The position numbers and the translations under genes were made by a program. The notes below the pieces were generated by a model. The model was not told the DNA's origin and searched no databases. It saw nothing but the letters and a program-made list of their open reading frames with translations. A stretch of DNA of 64,000 bases from Escallonia rubra (taxonomy: Eukaryota > Streptophyta > Magnoliopsida > Escalloniales > Escalloniaceae): positions 124,001 to 188,000 of the forward strand of contig JAVXUO010001306.1 in the NCBI GenBank assembly GCA_033065855.1, read 5' to 3'. Numbering within the stretch: position 1 is the stretch's first letter; each line of letters opens with the position of its first letter. Below, piece by piece: positions 27,601 through 38,004 of this stretch.

Positions 27601-28352
27601 TCCAGACATATTTCACGCTAAACTTTGTAAGAGTAACTAAATACACAAGTATAAGAGTAGTAATAAGAAATAACAATTAAAAGAATGAACGAGTAACAAA
27701 TATTAGAGAGTTAGTAATTAAAAAGAATTTAGCAAGACTAGTAATTAATAAACAAGAGTACTAATTAGTAAATACTAGTAGTAATTAGCAAGAGTAGTAA
27801 TTGGAGAGGAAAATAGTAGCAAAGCTTGTTGTGAGAGTAAGAAGAGAGTAAGAAGATTGGTGTGAAAAATTAGAGAGAAATGGTGTGAATTTATAGATTT
27901 TAGAAACTTCACAAAAGACCAAAATACCCCTACAAACTATCCGTTTATAGTTGTTGGGGAGGGTAAGAGTGTAAAGGAGTTGAAAAATATAGGTTAGACT
28001 AAAATACCCCCCAAACTAGCCGTTATATAGCTGTTGGGGGGGTAAAAGTGGAAGTTTGGAAAAGGGGTGGAAGAAAGGGGGGGAAAAGCAAAAGATTCAA
28101 AAAAGGTGGGGCCAAAACCGGGCCAAATCCGGGCCGCAGACCGGGCCAAATAACCGGGCCGCAGACCGGGCCAAGCCCGGGCCAAAACCGGGCCGGGCCG
28201 TTTTCCAAATTTTTCAGGCCTGGTCCAGGCCCAGGCCCCAGGCCCTATGCATGCGGGCTTCTACTGTTCATATACGGGGCCGGGCCAGCCCGGGCCAGAA
28301 CCGGGCCGGGTCGGGCCAGCCCGCGGGCCGCCCGGCCCGTTTGACAACTCTA
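24634..28352 (-). mobile_element. hAT transposon with perfect 8-bp target duplication
   Basis: Terminal repeats begin TAGAGATGTCAAA (left) and, on the other strand, TAGAGTTGTCAAAC (right), each followed by GGGCCGGGC-rich subterminal repeats. The 8-bp duplication CATTTATC is at 24626-24633 and 28353-28360. Length 3719 bp. It carries one transposase gene on the minus strand. A deletion derivative of the same family is at 33472-35174. Confidence 0.95.
25333..27609 (-). pseudogene. hAT transposase (BED zinc finger, RNase H-like core, dimerisation domain) with one nonsense codon
   Basis: A single frame from 27609 to 25333, 759 codons, interrupted only by TAG at 26785-26787. The N-terminus ('MSGLLKKMKRATSSRKK') is Pro/Ala-rich, then a BED finger: 'CWNHFDVITVDDIRKAQCKY' through 'HLNRHYPQC'. 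The core shows 'VTAHWIDADWVM', 'SVSFDNASNNKAAV' (catalytic Asp region) and 'VRCVCHIINLIVQDGL'. The C-terminal dimerisation domain has 'FWKQNQNMYKTLSQIARDVL' and 'STVASESAFSASGRVLDD'. The stop falls where related hAT proteins have Trp ('TSDIW'), consistent with TGG to TAG. Otherwise the reading frame is open, so inactivation is recent. It cuts and pastes the element by its TAGAG ends. Confidence 0.93.
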
Positions 28353-28759
28353 CATTTATCCATGAAGATTCATAAATTATTTGAAGAATTTATCTCTGAT
28401 GACTGGAGTAGAATGTCACAAGAAACTTAGATAAACAATTTTAAAGGTGAAAGACTTTTAGCTACAGTTAATATAAAATCTGTTGCTAAAATATGAAGCA
28501 CTCTTTGCATTTAGTATTTGGTGAGAATTAATTACTTGCTTAAGATGTTTGAAATTGAGTCTAACGTCACTATACTTTGGATGACAAGGTATAACATGAA
28601 CAGTCATAACTTTCTTTAATAATAACTTGATTTAAAAAAAAGTATAATAAATAGTAACAAATATTTGTGATAATTGATATTAGCAATTCAAGTTCGAAAG
28701 TAAGACCACTTATACACAAGTAACACAACAAGAGGGTAAACATAGGGAGAAACCCTTCA

Positions 28760-29960
28760 AGTACACTGGCAAAGTCACCTTCACAAGCCCCCATAATCCT
28801 CCAACCTACCAAGCCTCCTGCACATGTAGGTCACGTATCTGCATGATATCCACAACGGAGAACAGATAATAGCCGGCGAGTTCTCCCCAATGCCCAATCT
28901 GTCCCACGCGACAAGTTAATGCTGCAAAGTCCTAACTTGCTTCAATTCAAGCTTCCATTATCACTCATGAGCCCAGTACACTTATATTTCTTCTTTCACT
29001 TCGGAGCGCTGTGTCGCAAAGGCCGTTTATACTTGAACCCAACGGCATCACATGAGAGATATGGAGTCACCTCTATAGGAGGATCTCTCAACTCAATATA
29101 GTCACTCTGCAGCCTGTGCCCTAGTTTCGCGAGCATATCCGCACAAAAATTACCCTCTCGTACTGTATGTACCATAAAGCAGCCGCAACTCGCCATTATT
29201 TCTCTGCACTTGTCAAGGATCCTCTTCATAGGATGCTTATCGTCGACCTTTTCCCTCGAGACGAGATTGATCGCAGCCATACAATATGTCTCTATCATCA
29301 CACGACACATATTCTTTTCTCGAATTAGACAAAGACCCTTGTATATACAGCAAATCTCAGCCGTCAAACTAGTGCGAATCCCGATATTCCCCGCGTACCC
29401 ACATATCCACTCCCCCTTTTCACCCCTTATCAGCCCACCATAACTCGCAGGACCTGGTTGCCCGAAAGCACTGCCGTCCGTGTTGAGCTTAAGAAAACCT
29501 GGCGACGGAGGGTGCCACTGAACAAGCGTGACCTTCCTTGGCGGCAGTTGTTCCACTCGCATTTGCCTATGGCTAACACCCCCATAATAGGGCAACGACG
29601 GAGTCCAACTAGGGGCAACCCAAGGCCAGCCATATCACCTTCCTCTTACTCACAGATTCTGGAAACAAACGACAGATTCCGGAAAGAAAATATTTTGAGA
29701 AGAAAAGGACACCGCGGGAACGTCTAGTGGGTACCACAGGTTCTTTTATAGAGAGAATCTTTTATGTGGCGAAGTAGGAAACAGATTATTTCTCTACTTG
29801 CAAACAGATTAGGAGAGTCCAATCCAATTTTATTGAGGAAATTCCCTCTTTCACTTCCTCTCAGTGTGTCATCCTAACCCGCACAGTCGCCACCCATTTC
29901 CACTCCACTGCCGCCCCATCCCCATCATCCACCACCACAAACACAAACTGCACACCCACC
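28760..29960 (-). other. RNase H cassette, copy 2 (whole unit)
   Basis: Colinear with copy 1 over about 1.2 kb, including leader, ORF and the C-rich distal end (29865-29960). A TATA-like 'tataaaagaa' on the reverse strand lies near 29741-29750, roughly 180 bp before the first ATG of the ORF. No terminal repeats or poly(A) tail that I can define. Confidence 0.6.
28996..29562 (-). CDS. RNase H-like (RVT_3) protein, single domain
   Basis: Open frame of about 188 codons from the ATG at 29562 (open upstream to 29595). It contains 'PGFLKLNTDGSAFGQPGPAS' with the first Asp, 'TAEICCIYKGLCLIREKN' with the Glu, and 'VREGNFCADMLAKLGH' with the last Asp. The position where this family has the third acidic residue ('ETDS') reads 'ETYC', so a catalytic Asp is replaced by Tyr. 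RNase H cleaves RNA in RNA-DNA hybrids, as part of LINE replication or as free plant RNase H-like proteins. With the missing Asp it is probably inactive. Upstream start differs from copy 1, which has an earlier ATG. Confidence 0.6.
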   Translation of the reverse strand: MRVEQLPPRKVTLVQWHPPSPGFLKLNTDGSAFGQPGPASYGGLIRGEKGEWICGYAGNIGIRTSLTAEICCIYKGLCLIREKNMCRVMIETYCMAAINLVSREKVDDKHPMKRILDKCREIMASCGCFMVHTVREGNFCADMLAKLGHRLQSDYIELRDPPIEVTPYLSCDAVGFKYKRPLRHSAPK

Positions 29961-30137
29961 CACCACAGTCCCGAAAGACTTTTAGCGACAAGTTGGATAA
30001 ATTATGTTGCTAAAATGTAAAGCAAAATTTGCATTCAGTAGGGAGAAAATTGTTGCAACTTTAACAAACCTTTTGCACCTTTTAGCGACCCTTGCAAGCC
30101 AGAAGGACTAGTTTGTATGTTTGTTAAGTTATATGTA

Positions 30138-30497
30138 TGTTGGGACTTCAAATAGTCCATTTGAGTAATGTTGATATATGTCTTGTATTTATGTCCCACA
30201 TCGGTTACTCAAAGAAGATTGCAACTTGACCCTTAGTATATAAGACATCTTATCCTACATTGGTTGGATAGAGAAGATCACTGCTTATCTCTAAGTATAT
30301 GTAAGTTGTCTTGTATTGTGTTTAAAGTCAAGAGAGAAGAGTCATTCTTTGAATAGGCAAACAATTGAGAGATACACGAGAGAGAGCGTTGTAAATCTGA
30401 CTTGTGCAAAGTAGATTTGAGTTCTATCAGATTTTTTGTGTTCTCTTGGTTTGATTATCCTGTTCTATACATATTTATTCAGAGCAATTTTGTAACA
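30138..30497 (+). repeat. 5' LTR of the chimeric copia element
   Basis: Starts TGTTGGGACTTC and ends 'ttttgtaaca'. Contains TATA-like 'agtatataagac' near 30234 and a CT/GA-rich leader. Shares nearly all of its length with 32614-32916. Confidence 0.85.
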
Positions 30498-30978
30498 AGT
30501 GGTATAAGAGCATTCCAGGTTTATTTTTGGCAAAACTGAAATCGATTTTAGAGAATAAATATGTCGAACAACACGACCATGAAGTATGCATGTGAACAAT
30601 TCGATGGGAAGATGAATTTTGGCATATGGCAGAGCCGGTGAAGGATTAGAGCGGTGCGATTGGGGTTGCCGAAGCACGCATAAGGAGCGAGCTCGAGGCA
30701 TTTGGAGAGCACTTGCAGCGGACTGTAGCAAGTCAGGTGGAGCTAATGTTCAATAGATTAGATGGCTTGGAGGTAGACAGTCGACTAGTCGTGCTAGAAG
30801 GGAAAGTCGATGTGTTCGTGAGGGAGCTAGATGACTTGATCGAGGAGAGGGTCGCCCATTTCACCAGCCGGGAGGTGCAATGACGCAAGGACCTCGAGGG
30901 GCAAGTCACGGAGCTCTAAGAAGAACTAGCTGCTTGTAAGAGGGAGCTTACAAGAGCTACGAGGAGGGGTGTATCACA

Positions 30979-31842
30979 GTGCAACCAAGGCGAAAGAAAA
31001 TGCCGGAGCCGATATCGTACGATAGAGCGAGGGAGGCGAGGCAGATGGATAACTTCTTTTGGCACTTGGAGCAGTACTTTGAAGCCCTCGACATCGACGA
31101 CGAGGATGAGAAGGTGCAGACGACGGTCATGTTCCTTATGGATACAGCTGCCTTATGGTGTAGGCGTCGCTATACGGATGGGTGCGACGTCAAAACGTGG
31201 GAGAACTTCAAGCGTGAACTAAAAAGGCAGTTCTATCCGGAGAGCATCGAAGATATGGCGATGATCAACCTTCAACGGTTGAGGCAGAATGGGAGCATCC
31301 CCAAGTATGGGAAGGAGTACTTGGCTTTGATGCTTGAAATACTGGAGATGTCCGAGAGGCAGCGACTATGCTTATTCGTTGACGGGTTGCAGCACTGGGT
31401 TGCCACAGAGTTGCGGCAAAGTGAACCGCACGACTTGGCTTCCGCCATGGCGATTGTTGAGAGGTTGGAAGACTTCAAGCAAGGTGAGAGGCCGAGATTT
31501 CCAAGGCATGAGTGTGGCAAAGATGGGGGAGACGGTAGGTCGAAGATGAGCGGAGTGGGGACAAGGGATGTCGCCGCCATCATAAAAGGGAGAAGAAGCA
31601 CGAGGGAAGTCGCAAGTGGCGTGACTCTCATGACCACAAGGCTCAATGGGGCCCTAGAGAAATATGCTTGCTTCTACTGTGCAGGTGCGTATTACGGGAG
31701 GGATTGCCCGCACAAGGGCAAGATGATTGCTTTCCTCAAGAAGCACAAAGGCAGCAAAGGGGATTCGATCTTCCAGCAGCGATGGGGAGGCACACATAGG
31801 GGCATTGCAGATGTCTCGAGTACCCTATGCAAATGCGGTTAG
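30979..31842 (+). CDS. Gypsy-type gag protein inside a copia element (287-codon frame)
   Basis: Open frame with a retrotransposon gag domain: 'ARQMDNFFWHLEQYFEAL', 'AALWCRRRYTDG', 'WENFKRELKRQFYPES', 'RQNGSIPKYGKEYLALM', 'FVDGLQHWVATELR'. It ends with a degenerate zinc knuckle 'CFYCAGAYYGRDC' (the usual His is absent). This arrangement is typical of gypsy, not copia, gag. Upstream coiled-coil-like gag sequence (30670-30970) is in the same style but has two stops. The last dozen codons run past the join into copia sequence in another frame. Gag forms the virus-like particle; whether this one still works is unknown. Confidence 0.75.
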   Translation: MQPRRKKMPEPISYDRAREARQMDNFFWHLEQYFEALDIDDEDEKVQTTVMFLMDTAALWCRRRYTDGCDVKTWENFKRELKRQFYPESIEDMAMINLQRLRQNGSIPKYGKEYLALMLEILEMSERQRLCLFVDGLQHWVATELRQSEPHDLASAMAIVERLEDFKQGERPRFPRHECGKDGGDGRSKMSGVGTRDVAAIIKGRRSTREVASGVTLMTTRLNGALEKYACFYCAGAYYGRDCPHKGKMIAFLKKHKGSKGDSIFQQRWGGTHRGIADVSSTLCKCG

Positions 31843-32479
31843 TTGTCTTATGTATGCCATGGTGTGTATCAAAATTAATATATCACATGCAGTTAGTATG
31901 GTCAGCAGGTATATGGAAAATCCAGGAAAGAAACATTGGGATGCAGTGAAGTGGATCTTCCGTTACCTCGCAGGTTCGATCAACTTTGACGTTATGTTTG
32001 ATCGTGATGGGGCAAGACGTGAGGTCTCTGTCTTTGTGAATTTTGATTATGTTGGGGACTTGGATTCCAGGAGGTCCACAACTGGATATATTTTTGCATT
32101 TTATGGAGGGCTGATATGTTGGAAATCAGGGTTACATTATTCTACAACATTGTCAACTACGGAGGCGGTGTTGACGGAGGCAGCTAAGGAGGCATTATGG
32201 TTGAAGGGACTCGTAAAGGAGCTTGGCTTTAAGTACCGTAGTGTTTTGTTACAGTGTAACATTCAGAGTGCAAAGGATTTGGCAAAGAATCAGGTTTTCT
32301 ATGCGAGGACCAAGAATATTGATGTACGTTATTACAAGGTCCGAGAATGGATTAATTCAAGACAGATTGTATTGCACAAGGTTCACACTAATGACAACGC
32401 AGCTGATATGCTCACGAAGACAATCACAACAGAGAAGTCCAAGCATTGCTTGAGCTTGATTCATCTTTTTTCTTGCTGA
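31790..32479 (+). pseudogene. C-terminal end of copia pol (end of RT and RNase H)
   Basis: Open frame with the standard copia tail: 'MSRVPYANAVSCLMYAMVC', 'NPGKKHWDAVKWIFRYLAG', 'DSRRSTTGYIFAFYGGLICW', 'STTEAVLTEAAKEALWLKGL', 'KNIDVRYYKVREWI', 'VHTNDNAADMLTKTI'. The RNase H-type motifs are mostly kept, but the whole reverse transcriptase palm is missing. Followed by a polypurine run (GGAGGGGGGGGG at 32508-32523) before the 3' LTR. Confidence 0.9.
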
Positions 32480-32613
32480 GTTCAAGGTGGAGTGCATCCC
32501 TACTTTTAAGGAGGGGGGGGGGGTGCAAGGTGGAGTACCTGAAGAAGGTACTGAAGGCATATTACACTTTTTCCTATGGAATGGTTTGTTAATACAAGCC
32601 AAGGTGGATATTT

Positions 32614-32916
32614 TTGATATATGTCTTGTATTTATATCCCACATCGGTTACTCAAAGAAGATTGCAACTTGGCCCTTAGTATATAAGACATCTTGTCCCA
32701 CATTGGTCTCTAAGTATATGTAAGTTGTCTTGTAATGTGTTTAAGGTCAAGAGAGAAGAGTTTTTCTTTGAGTAGGCAAACAATTGAGAGATACACGTGA
32801 GTGAGTGTTGTAAATCTGACTTGTGCAAAGTAGATTTGAGTTCTCTCAGATTTTTTGTGTTCTCTCGGTTTGATTATTTTGTTCTATACATATTTATCTT
32901 GAGCAATTTCGTAACA
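32614..32916 (+). repeat. 3' LTR of the chimeric copia element (5' edge lost)
   Basis: Matches the 5' LTR from 'ttgatatatgtcttgta' to the terminal 'taaca'. The preceding 'aagccaaggtgga' is the usual copia sequence just before the LTR, so about 30 bp of LTR start have been deleted. Confidence 0.85.
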
Positions 32917-33463
32917 AGTACCATGGTAAAATGCGTAGGTAATTTTCGGGTACCAAAGGAAACCATTGATTTACGAAAGAAAGCCACCACCCGATGGTAA
33001 GGTCCTCCCAATGGTCATTAGTGGGTCAAAATGTGTATTGGTAAAATGGATATCAGCAAAATGATGGACATAGATCTATTTTTATCTTGGAAATATCAAT
33101 ATCTCAAAAAATCACAGTAGGACCGTATCAAAAATAAAAAGCGTCGACAAAAATTTGAGATACTCATTTTGTATGTCTAAAACATGAATTACTCGAGCCA
33201 AATTTCGTTTATACTTTAAGCTGCAGTCACTAGCAAAAAATAAAGCCTTTTTTATTGGTTATTAGGGCACTACCAAAAAAAAAATTGTCAGTCTAAGTTT
33301 AATTACCATAAGTTTTGTAAAAACTACATATATAAATTTTTCCATGGTGACTGTTATAAAATTTCTTAAATATCTTAGTGGTATCATTTTTTTTGTATTT
33401 GAAACCTCTTTTGTGATTTATCTTTTCTATAAGTCTTACATATGGGATGGAGCCACTTTGTTG
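32917..33463 (+). other. Gene-free AT-rich spacer
   Basis: No gene recognised. The last part, around 'gagccactttgttggttgcaac', is the hAT target and is repeated at 35266-35290. Confidence 0.5.
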
Positions 33464-33471
33464 GTTGCAAC

Positions 33472-35174
33472 TAGAGATGTCAATGGGCCGGGCTTGGGCC
33501 GGCCCAGCCCAAGCCCAGCGGGCCTCCAACGAAACCGGGCCGGGGCCGGGCCAGAAGAAGTGAAAACCGGGCCGGGCCTGAAAACTGGTATACTTGGGCC
33601 CAGTCCAAGCCCTGGCCCTATGCCCAATATTTTAGGGCCGGGCCCAAATTTTTTTTTTTGGAGCAACATCAAAAGCCTCAATCGCCAAATGAAACTAGTG
33701 TAAGAGGTTTCCCACTAACGTTGTAGTACAGTTCCCGTTACACAAGAGGGGCACGAGCAGTTAAACATGGTTGACTCTCTCATTAGTTTGTCTACTTCCT
33801 CCTTTTCTATACACATCCTTATCTTTATTGTAAAATCATGACCACTGCAAAGAGGTTGCAATCGTCGGAATCATTAACTCATATTAAAAATCTCGAAACA
33901 TTATTATCTACAATATTAACATCATGTTTTTTTATTTTTCTGATCACTAACATTTTGTCTAGTCATCGAGCCATTGTCATTTGTTAGACGGAGCCTCTTT
34001 TCAAATCATGGCCGCAACTAGGATTTTAATTTGGCAAAACATATAGACAAGGGGAAGGGGAAGATATACTTGAACTCACTTTCATCATTAAATAAATGTT
34101 CCAGATTTTGCTACATGGCGCCAATAAAAGTTTATAGCTCATTCGTCCAGGAACGAATGGTTGTGGTGGTGCTTGGATTGGAATTCGTGATGGCCGTGGT
34201 GGTGGTGTTTGTGCTGGCGGTGGTGCTTGACCTGGTGGTGGTGTTTTTTGTGATGATGATCCACGCCTGAATTTCTTTAGTAGTCCAGACATATTTGACG
34301 CTAAACTTTTTTACTAGATTGAAAAAATAAAACTAGAGCAGTAATAAGTAATTAGAAATAACAATTAAAAAGAATTGAAGAGTAACTAGGGAATAAGAGT
34401 AATTAGTAATTCAAAATTGGCCGGAGTTAGTAATTAAAAATAACTTTGTAATAGTAATTAATAAATAAGAATTCACTAATTACTAATTAGTAAACAAAAT
34501 AATTAGAGAGTAACAAATGAATAAGAAGAATAGTTAGTAATTAGAATTTAACACGAGCAGTAATTAGTAAACATGAGTAGTAATTAGCAAAAGTACTAAT
34601 TAATAAACAAGAGTAGTAATTAGCAAGAGTAGTAATTGGAGAGGAAAATAGTAGCAAAGCTTGTAGAAATGTAGAATGTTTAGATAAGAGAGAGTAAGAA
34701 GATTGGTGTGAAAAATTAGAAAGGAAGGGTGTGAATTTATAGATTTTTCAAAGTTCACAAAAGACCAAAATACTCCTAACAACTAGCCGTTTATAGTTGT
34801 TGGGGAGGGTAAAAGTGTAAAAAACCTTAAAAGTTTTAAAAAAGTTAACTTGGAGCAAAATACCCCCCAAACTAGCCGTTATATAGTTGTTGGGGGGGGG
34901 GGTAAAAGTGGAATTTTTTGAATTAGCAGGGAATATAGCCGAGTTTAGGCCAATTTAGGGCCAAAACATGGCCAATTTTGGGCCAAAACAGGGCCAATTT
35001 TGGGCCTATTTCGGGGCTGGGCTTTTTTCGAGCTGGGCCTGGGCCGGGCCATTTTTTATGAAACCTTGACCTGGTCCAAGGCCCTAAAATTTTGGGCCTA
35101 CACTGTTCATAACAGACCCGGGCCGGCCCGGGCTTTTTTTGGGCCGGGTCCGCCCGGCCCGTTTGACATCTCTA
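33472..35174 (-). mobile_element. Non-autonomous hAT deletion derivative with 8-bp target duplication
   Basis: Ends begin TAGAGATGTCAA on both strands, followed by the same GGGCCGGGC-rich subterminal sequence as the 24634-28352 element. Target duplication GTTGCAAC at 33464-33471 and 35175-35182 is perfect. Length 1703 bp. The minus strand keeps only the first 50 or so codons of the transposase (34292 down to about 34140: 'MSGLLKKFRRGSSSQK'), then unrelated sequence. The rest of the gene is deleted and partly replaced by filler (33660-34030). Confidence 0.93.
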
Positions 35175-35182
35175 GTTGCAAC

Positions 35183-36898
35183 TTGGTAACAAAATAAAAA
35201 AATAAAAAAAATCTGACATTTAATTTGTTTATAAAACCCCTATATAATTTTAAAAAAAGGGATAGAGCCACTTTGTTGGTTGCTACTTGGTAACAAAAAA
35301 AGAAAAAAAATTTGACCTTTAATTTCTTTATAAAGACCGTATATAATTAGAAAACATTTTACGGTGACTATGTTGTGTGTACATATGCATAAAGATATAT
35401 ACTAAATTATAATATATTCAATTTTATTAACATCTTTTTAAATCGTCCGAGTCTCGGAGTTATTTTAAGTTTTTAGATAATAGAGTTTTATCTTCATATT
35501 AGATAGTGATTTTAAGGATACAAAACTCAAAATTAGGTCCTAATAAGTTATTGTAGCTCTTACGCAAAGTATTGCAATGTTCAGAATAAATTTGTATATC
35601 GTATAAGATACACTATTTTAGCTGCTATTATTCCTACAAAATTAAGTAAAGGACCTTATTAAAAGTAGCATTTAGAAATCTTTAGAGACCCTAATATGTT
35701 TAGCATATAGCTTCAAATACCTATTTACTATAAGATTTACTAATAAGAATTATTCTTGCGAACTCGATGAATCGTAATTATAAAGCCACTTATTAGGTCA
35801 CGAGGTCCCATCCATAAATATTGCCTATTTCTTGTTTAGCAAAATACTGTAAAGTTACATATTATAGGGATAACTTTTGCACTGATGATGAGATATAGAT
35901 TGAATAAGATATATTTAAGTCAATTGTTACATCATTTTACTTATGTCCTAAATCTCATATGCTATTCATTCTTTTCAGATATATGAATTTTTATTTTTTT
36001 TGTCAAAAAATGCTTTTTGGAAATATATTAATCAGAATTATGTCTTAACAGGCTACTACGTTGGTTAGGTAGGGTTTAGAATATCTAGAATTTATTTTTA
36101 AATCATAAAAGGCCCACCTATACAAAAGTTAATTTATCTAGAAATAATAGCTCCATCTAGTATAATATTGAAAACCGTTAGTGACACTTTCATAATATCT
36201 TATTTTAAATTGGATACGGTATATAGTGATGTTTCGCACAAATAAAGTATCATTAAGTTTCATTGCATGTCTCGTGCCGCTTATTAGATAATACTAGCTC
36301 GGAAACCTGCGCCAAAAACGTGACAATCTTATTAATAGCCATGTAAGCTTTAATTTGAACTATGTAATAACCCTATTACACAATCGATCTATTCATGGTT
36401 ATTTCATCAAAGATAGTCGCGTTTATATTAAATGGGTAAACTTCTTTTTTAGAAAATAAATTAACTCTTGTGGTTAAATGCTAATGAGCAATGTTCTTGT
36501 ATATATAGGTACTTTTGATTCGGTAAGTAACAAAATTTAAAAGTTTATTTAGTACAAAAAAAAAAAAAAACAGACTCCATAGATAAAAATATTCAAAGGA
36601 TATATTAAGATCAATTTATTATTGCACGAGACACCTTTATTGTGCTTATGTAAGTATCTTTTGAAGATAACTTCGACATTTCAATGTCGTACACATAACT
36701 GTAACTACATGTTAGGTTAATTTTTATACGTAAAACTTTGGTATACATTTTCTTTACCACGAGGTTCTTAAAGTTTAACTAACATGACTATTTGGATAGC
36801 TAAAACTTCTTTTTGGCAAATTGTTGAAAAAAACTTAACAAGTTATTTAATCAACATGCTTACGAAGTTACATTTATCTTCAAGCAAACTAAGAGTTT
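35183..36898. other. AT-rich, gene-free stretch
   Basis: About 1.7 kb with no long ORF, RNA gene or clear repeat structure that I recognise, apart from the copy of the hAT target at 35266-35290 and a run of As at 36557-36570. Confidence 0.5.
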
Positions 36899-36901
36899 CA
36901 A

Positions 36902-38004
36902 CACTACAAGAAAAAGGACTTTTAGCGACGGATATTTCCGTCCCTAACCCTAAATCCGTCGCCAAAGACTTTTAGCGACGGACACCCCGTCGCTAAAAGT
37001 CCGTTGCCTATAACCCATTTGCTAAAAGATTAGCGACGGAATTATGTCATCCGTCGGTAAAATTACTTTTACCGACGGAATTATTTACTTTTAGCGACGG
37101 AATTTTCCGTCGCTAAAAGTATTTTCTATATTTGTTTTAAAAAATCTGAATTTCTGAATTTCGTCGGCAGTGGGTTCTTGGCCGATGGAGTCCTCGCCTC
37201 GCCGTCGCCATTCACCAATCATTTATACTTCCAGATCGGCGCGTCCACGACTCCATTCGTTCCAGATCTGAGCCGAGCTCAATAGAGAGAGTCGACTCAA
37301 GGAGGCAGGAGCCCCTGCCGTGTCTGCGTGTCGCCGTCGACTGTCGCAGGTGAGTGGCCGAGTGGGTGTGTGCCGTCTGGGTCTGGGGAGTGGGTGAGAA
37401 ACTTGGCGTAGAGAGAGAGTGCCGTCTGGGTCTGGGGTGTGTGTCGTCTGGGTCTGCCGTCTGGGTCTAGGGTGTGTGTCGTCTGGGTCTGCCGTCTCCC
37501 TCGTTCATACGTAGCTCCGCCCCTGTGTGTCGGCGAGCGGTAGAGGCGGCGGAGTGGGGGTGCGGCAGCAGGTTGGGTGTGTTGGAGGTGAGTGGTTACG
37601 ATTTAGAGTTAGAAAGAGAGAGACTGAGAGAGAAAAGAAGGGAATGGTGTGAGCGGCGCGGAGAAAAGAACGAAGGGGTAGGGTTTTTTAATTTTAAGGA
37701 CTTTTACCGACGGATTTTGGCCGTTGGCAAAAGTCCGTCGATAAAAGTCATTTTCAATTTTTTTTGGCAAAAGAAAAAAAGGGAGAAAATCAAAAATAAA
37801 TATTAGCGACGGAATATTCCGTCGGTAAAAGTCCGTCGGTAAAGATCCGTCGCTAAAGATCTTTACCGACGAAAAATCCCTCGGAAAAGTTTTTTTAACA
37901 ACGGACCTTTACTGACGGAAAATTCGTCGGTAAAAGTGACTTTTAGCGACGGATTCGAATCCGTCGCTAAAAGTCCGTCGAAAAAAGCTAATTTTCTTGT
38001 AGTG
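36902..38004. mobile_element. Non-autonomous CACTA (En/Spm) element
   Basis: Starts CACTACAAGAAAAA at 36902 and ends with the reverse complement (TTTTCTTGTAGTG) at 38004. Both are flanked by the 3-bp duplication CAA (36899-36901 and 38005-38007). Subterminal zones carry many copies of 'ttttagcgacgg' in both orientations (for example 36918-37110 and 37700-37985), typical transposase binding repeats. The middle (about 37150-37680) is G/C-rich, contains 'cgccgtcgc' phrases and a 24-bp or so repeat around 'gtctgggtctg' (37370-37500), and has no credible ORF. The middle may be captured host gene sequence. Confidence 0.92.

Larger units (their letters stand above)
30138..32916 (+). mobile_element. 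Chimeric LTR retrotransposon: copia LTRs and ends, gypsy-type gag inside
   Basis: 5' LTR 30138-30497 starts TGTTGGG and ends TAACA. The 3' LTR (about 32614-32916) is over 85 percent alike by eye and lacks the first 30 bases or so. A primer-binding-like site 'tggtataagagc' is at 30500-30511. Directly after it is the start of a copia gag ('MSNNTTMKYACEQFDGKMNF', about 30560). From about 30640 to 31780 the sequence changes to a gypsy-type gag; from about 31790 it returns to the end of a copia pol. It has no protease, integrase or reverse transcriptase core, so it would depend on other elements. No matching 5-bp target duplication seen. Confidence 0.85.
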
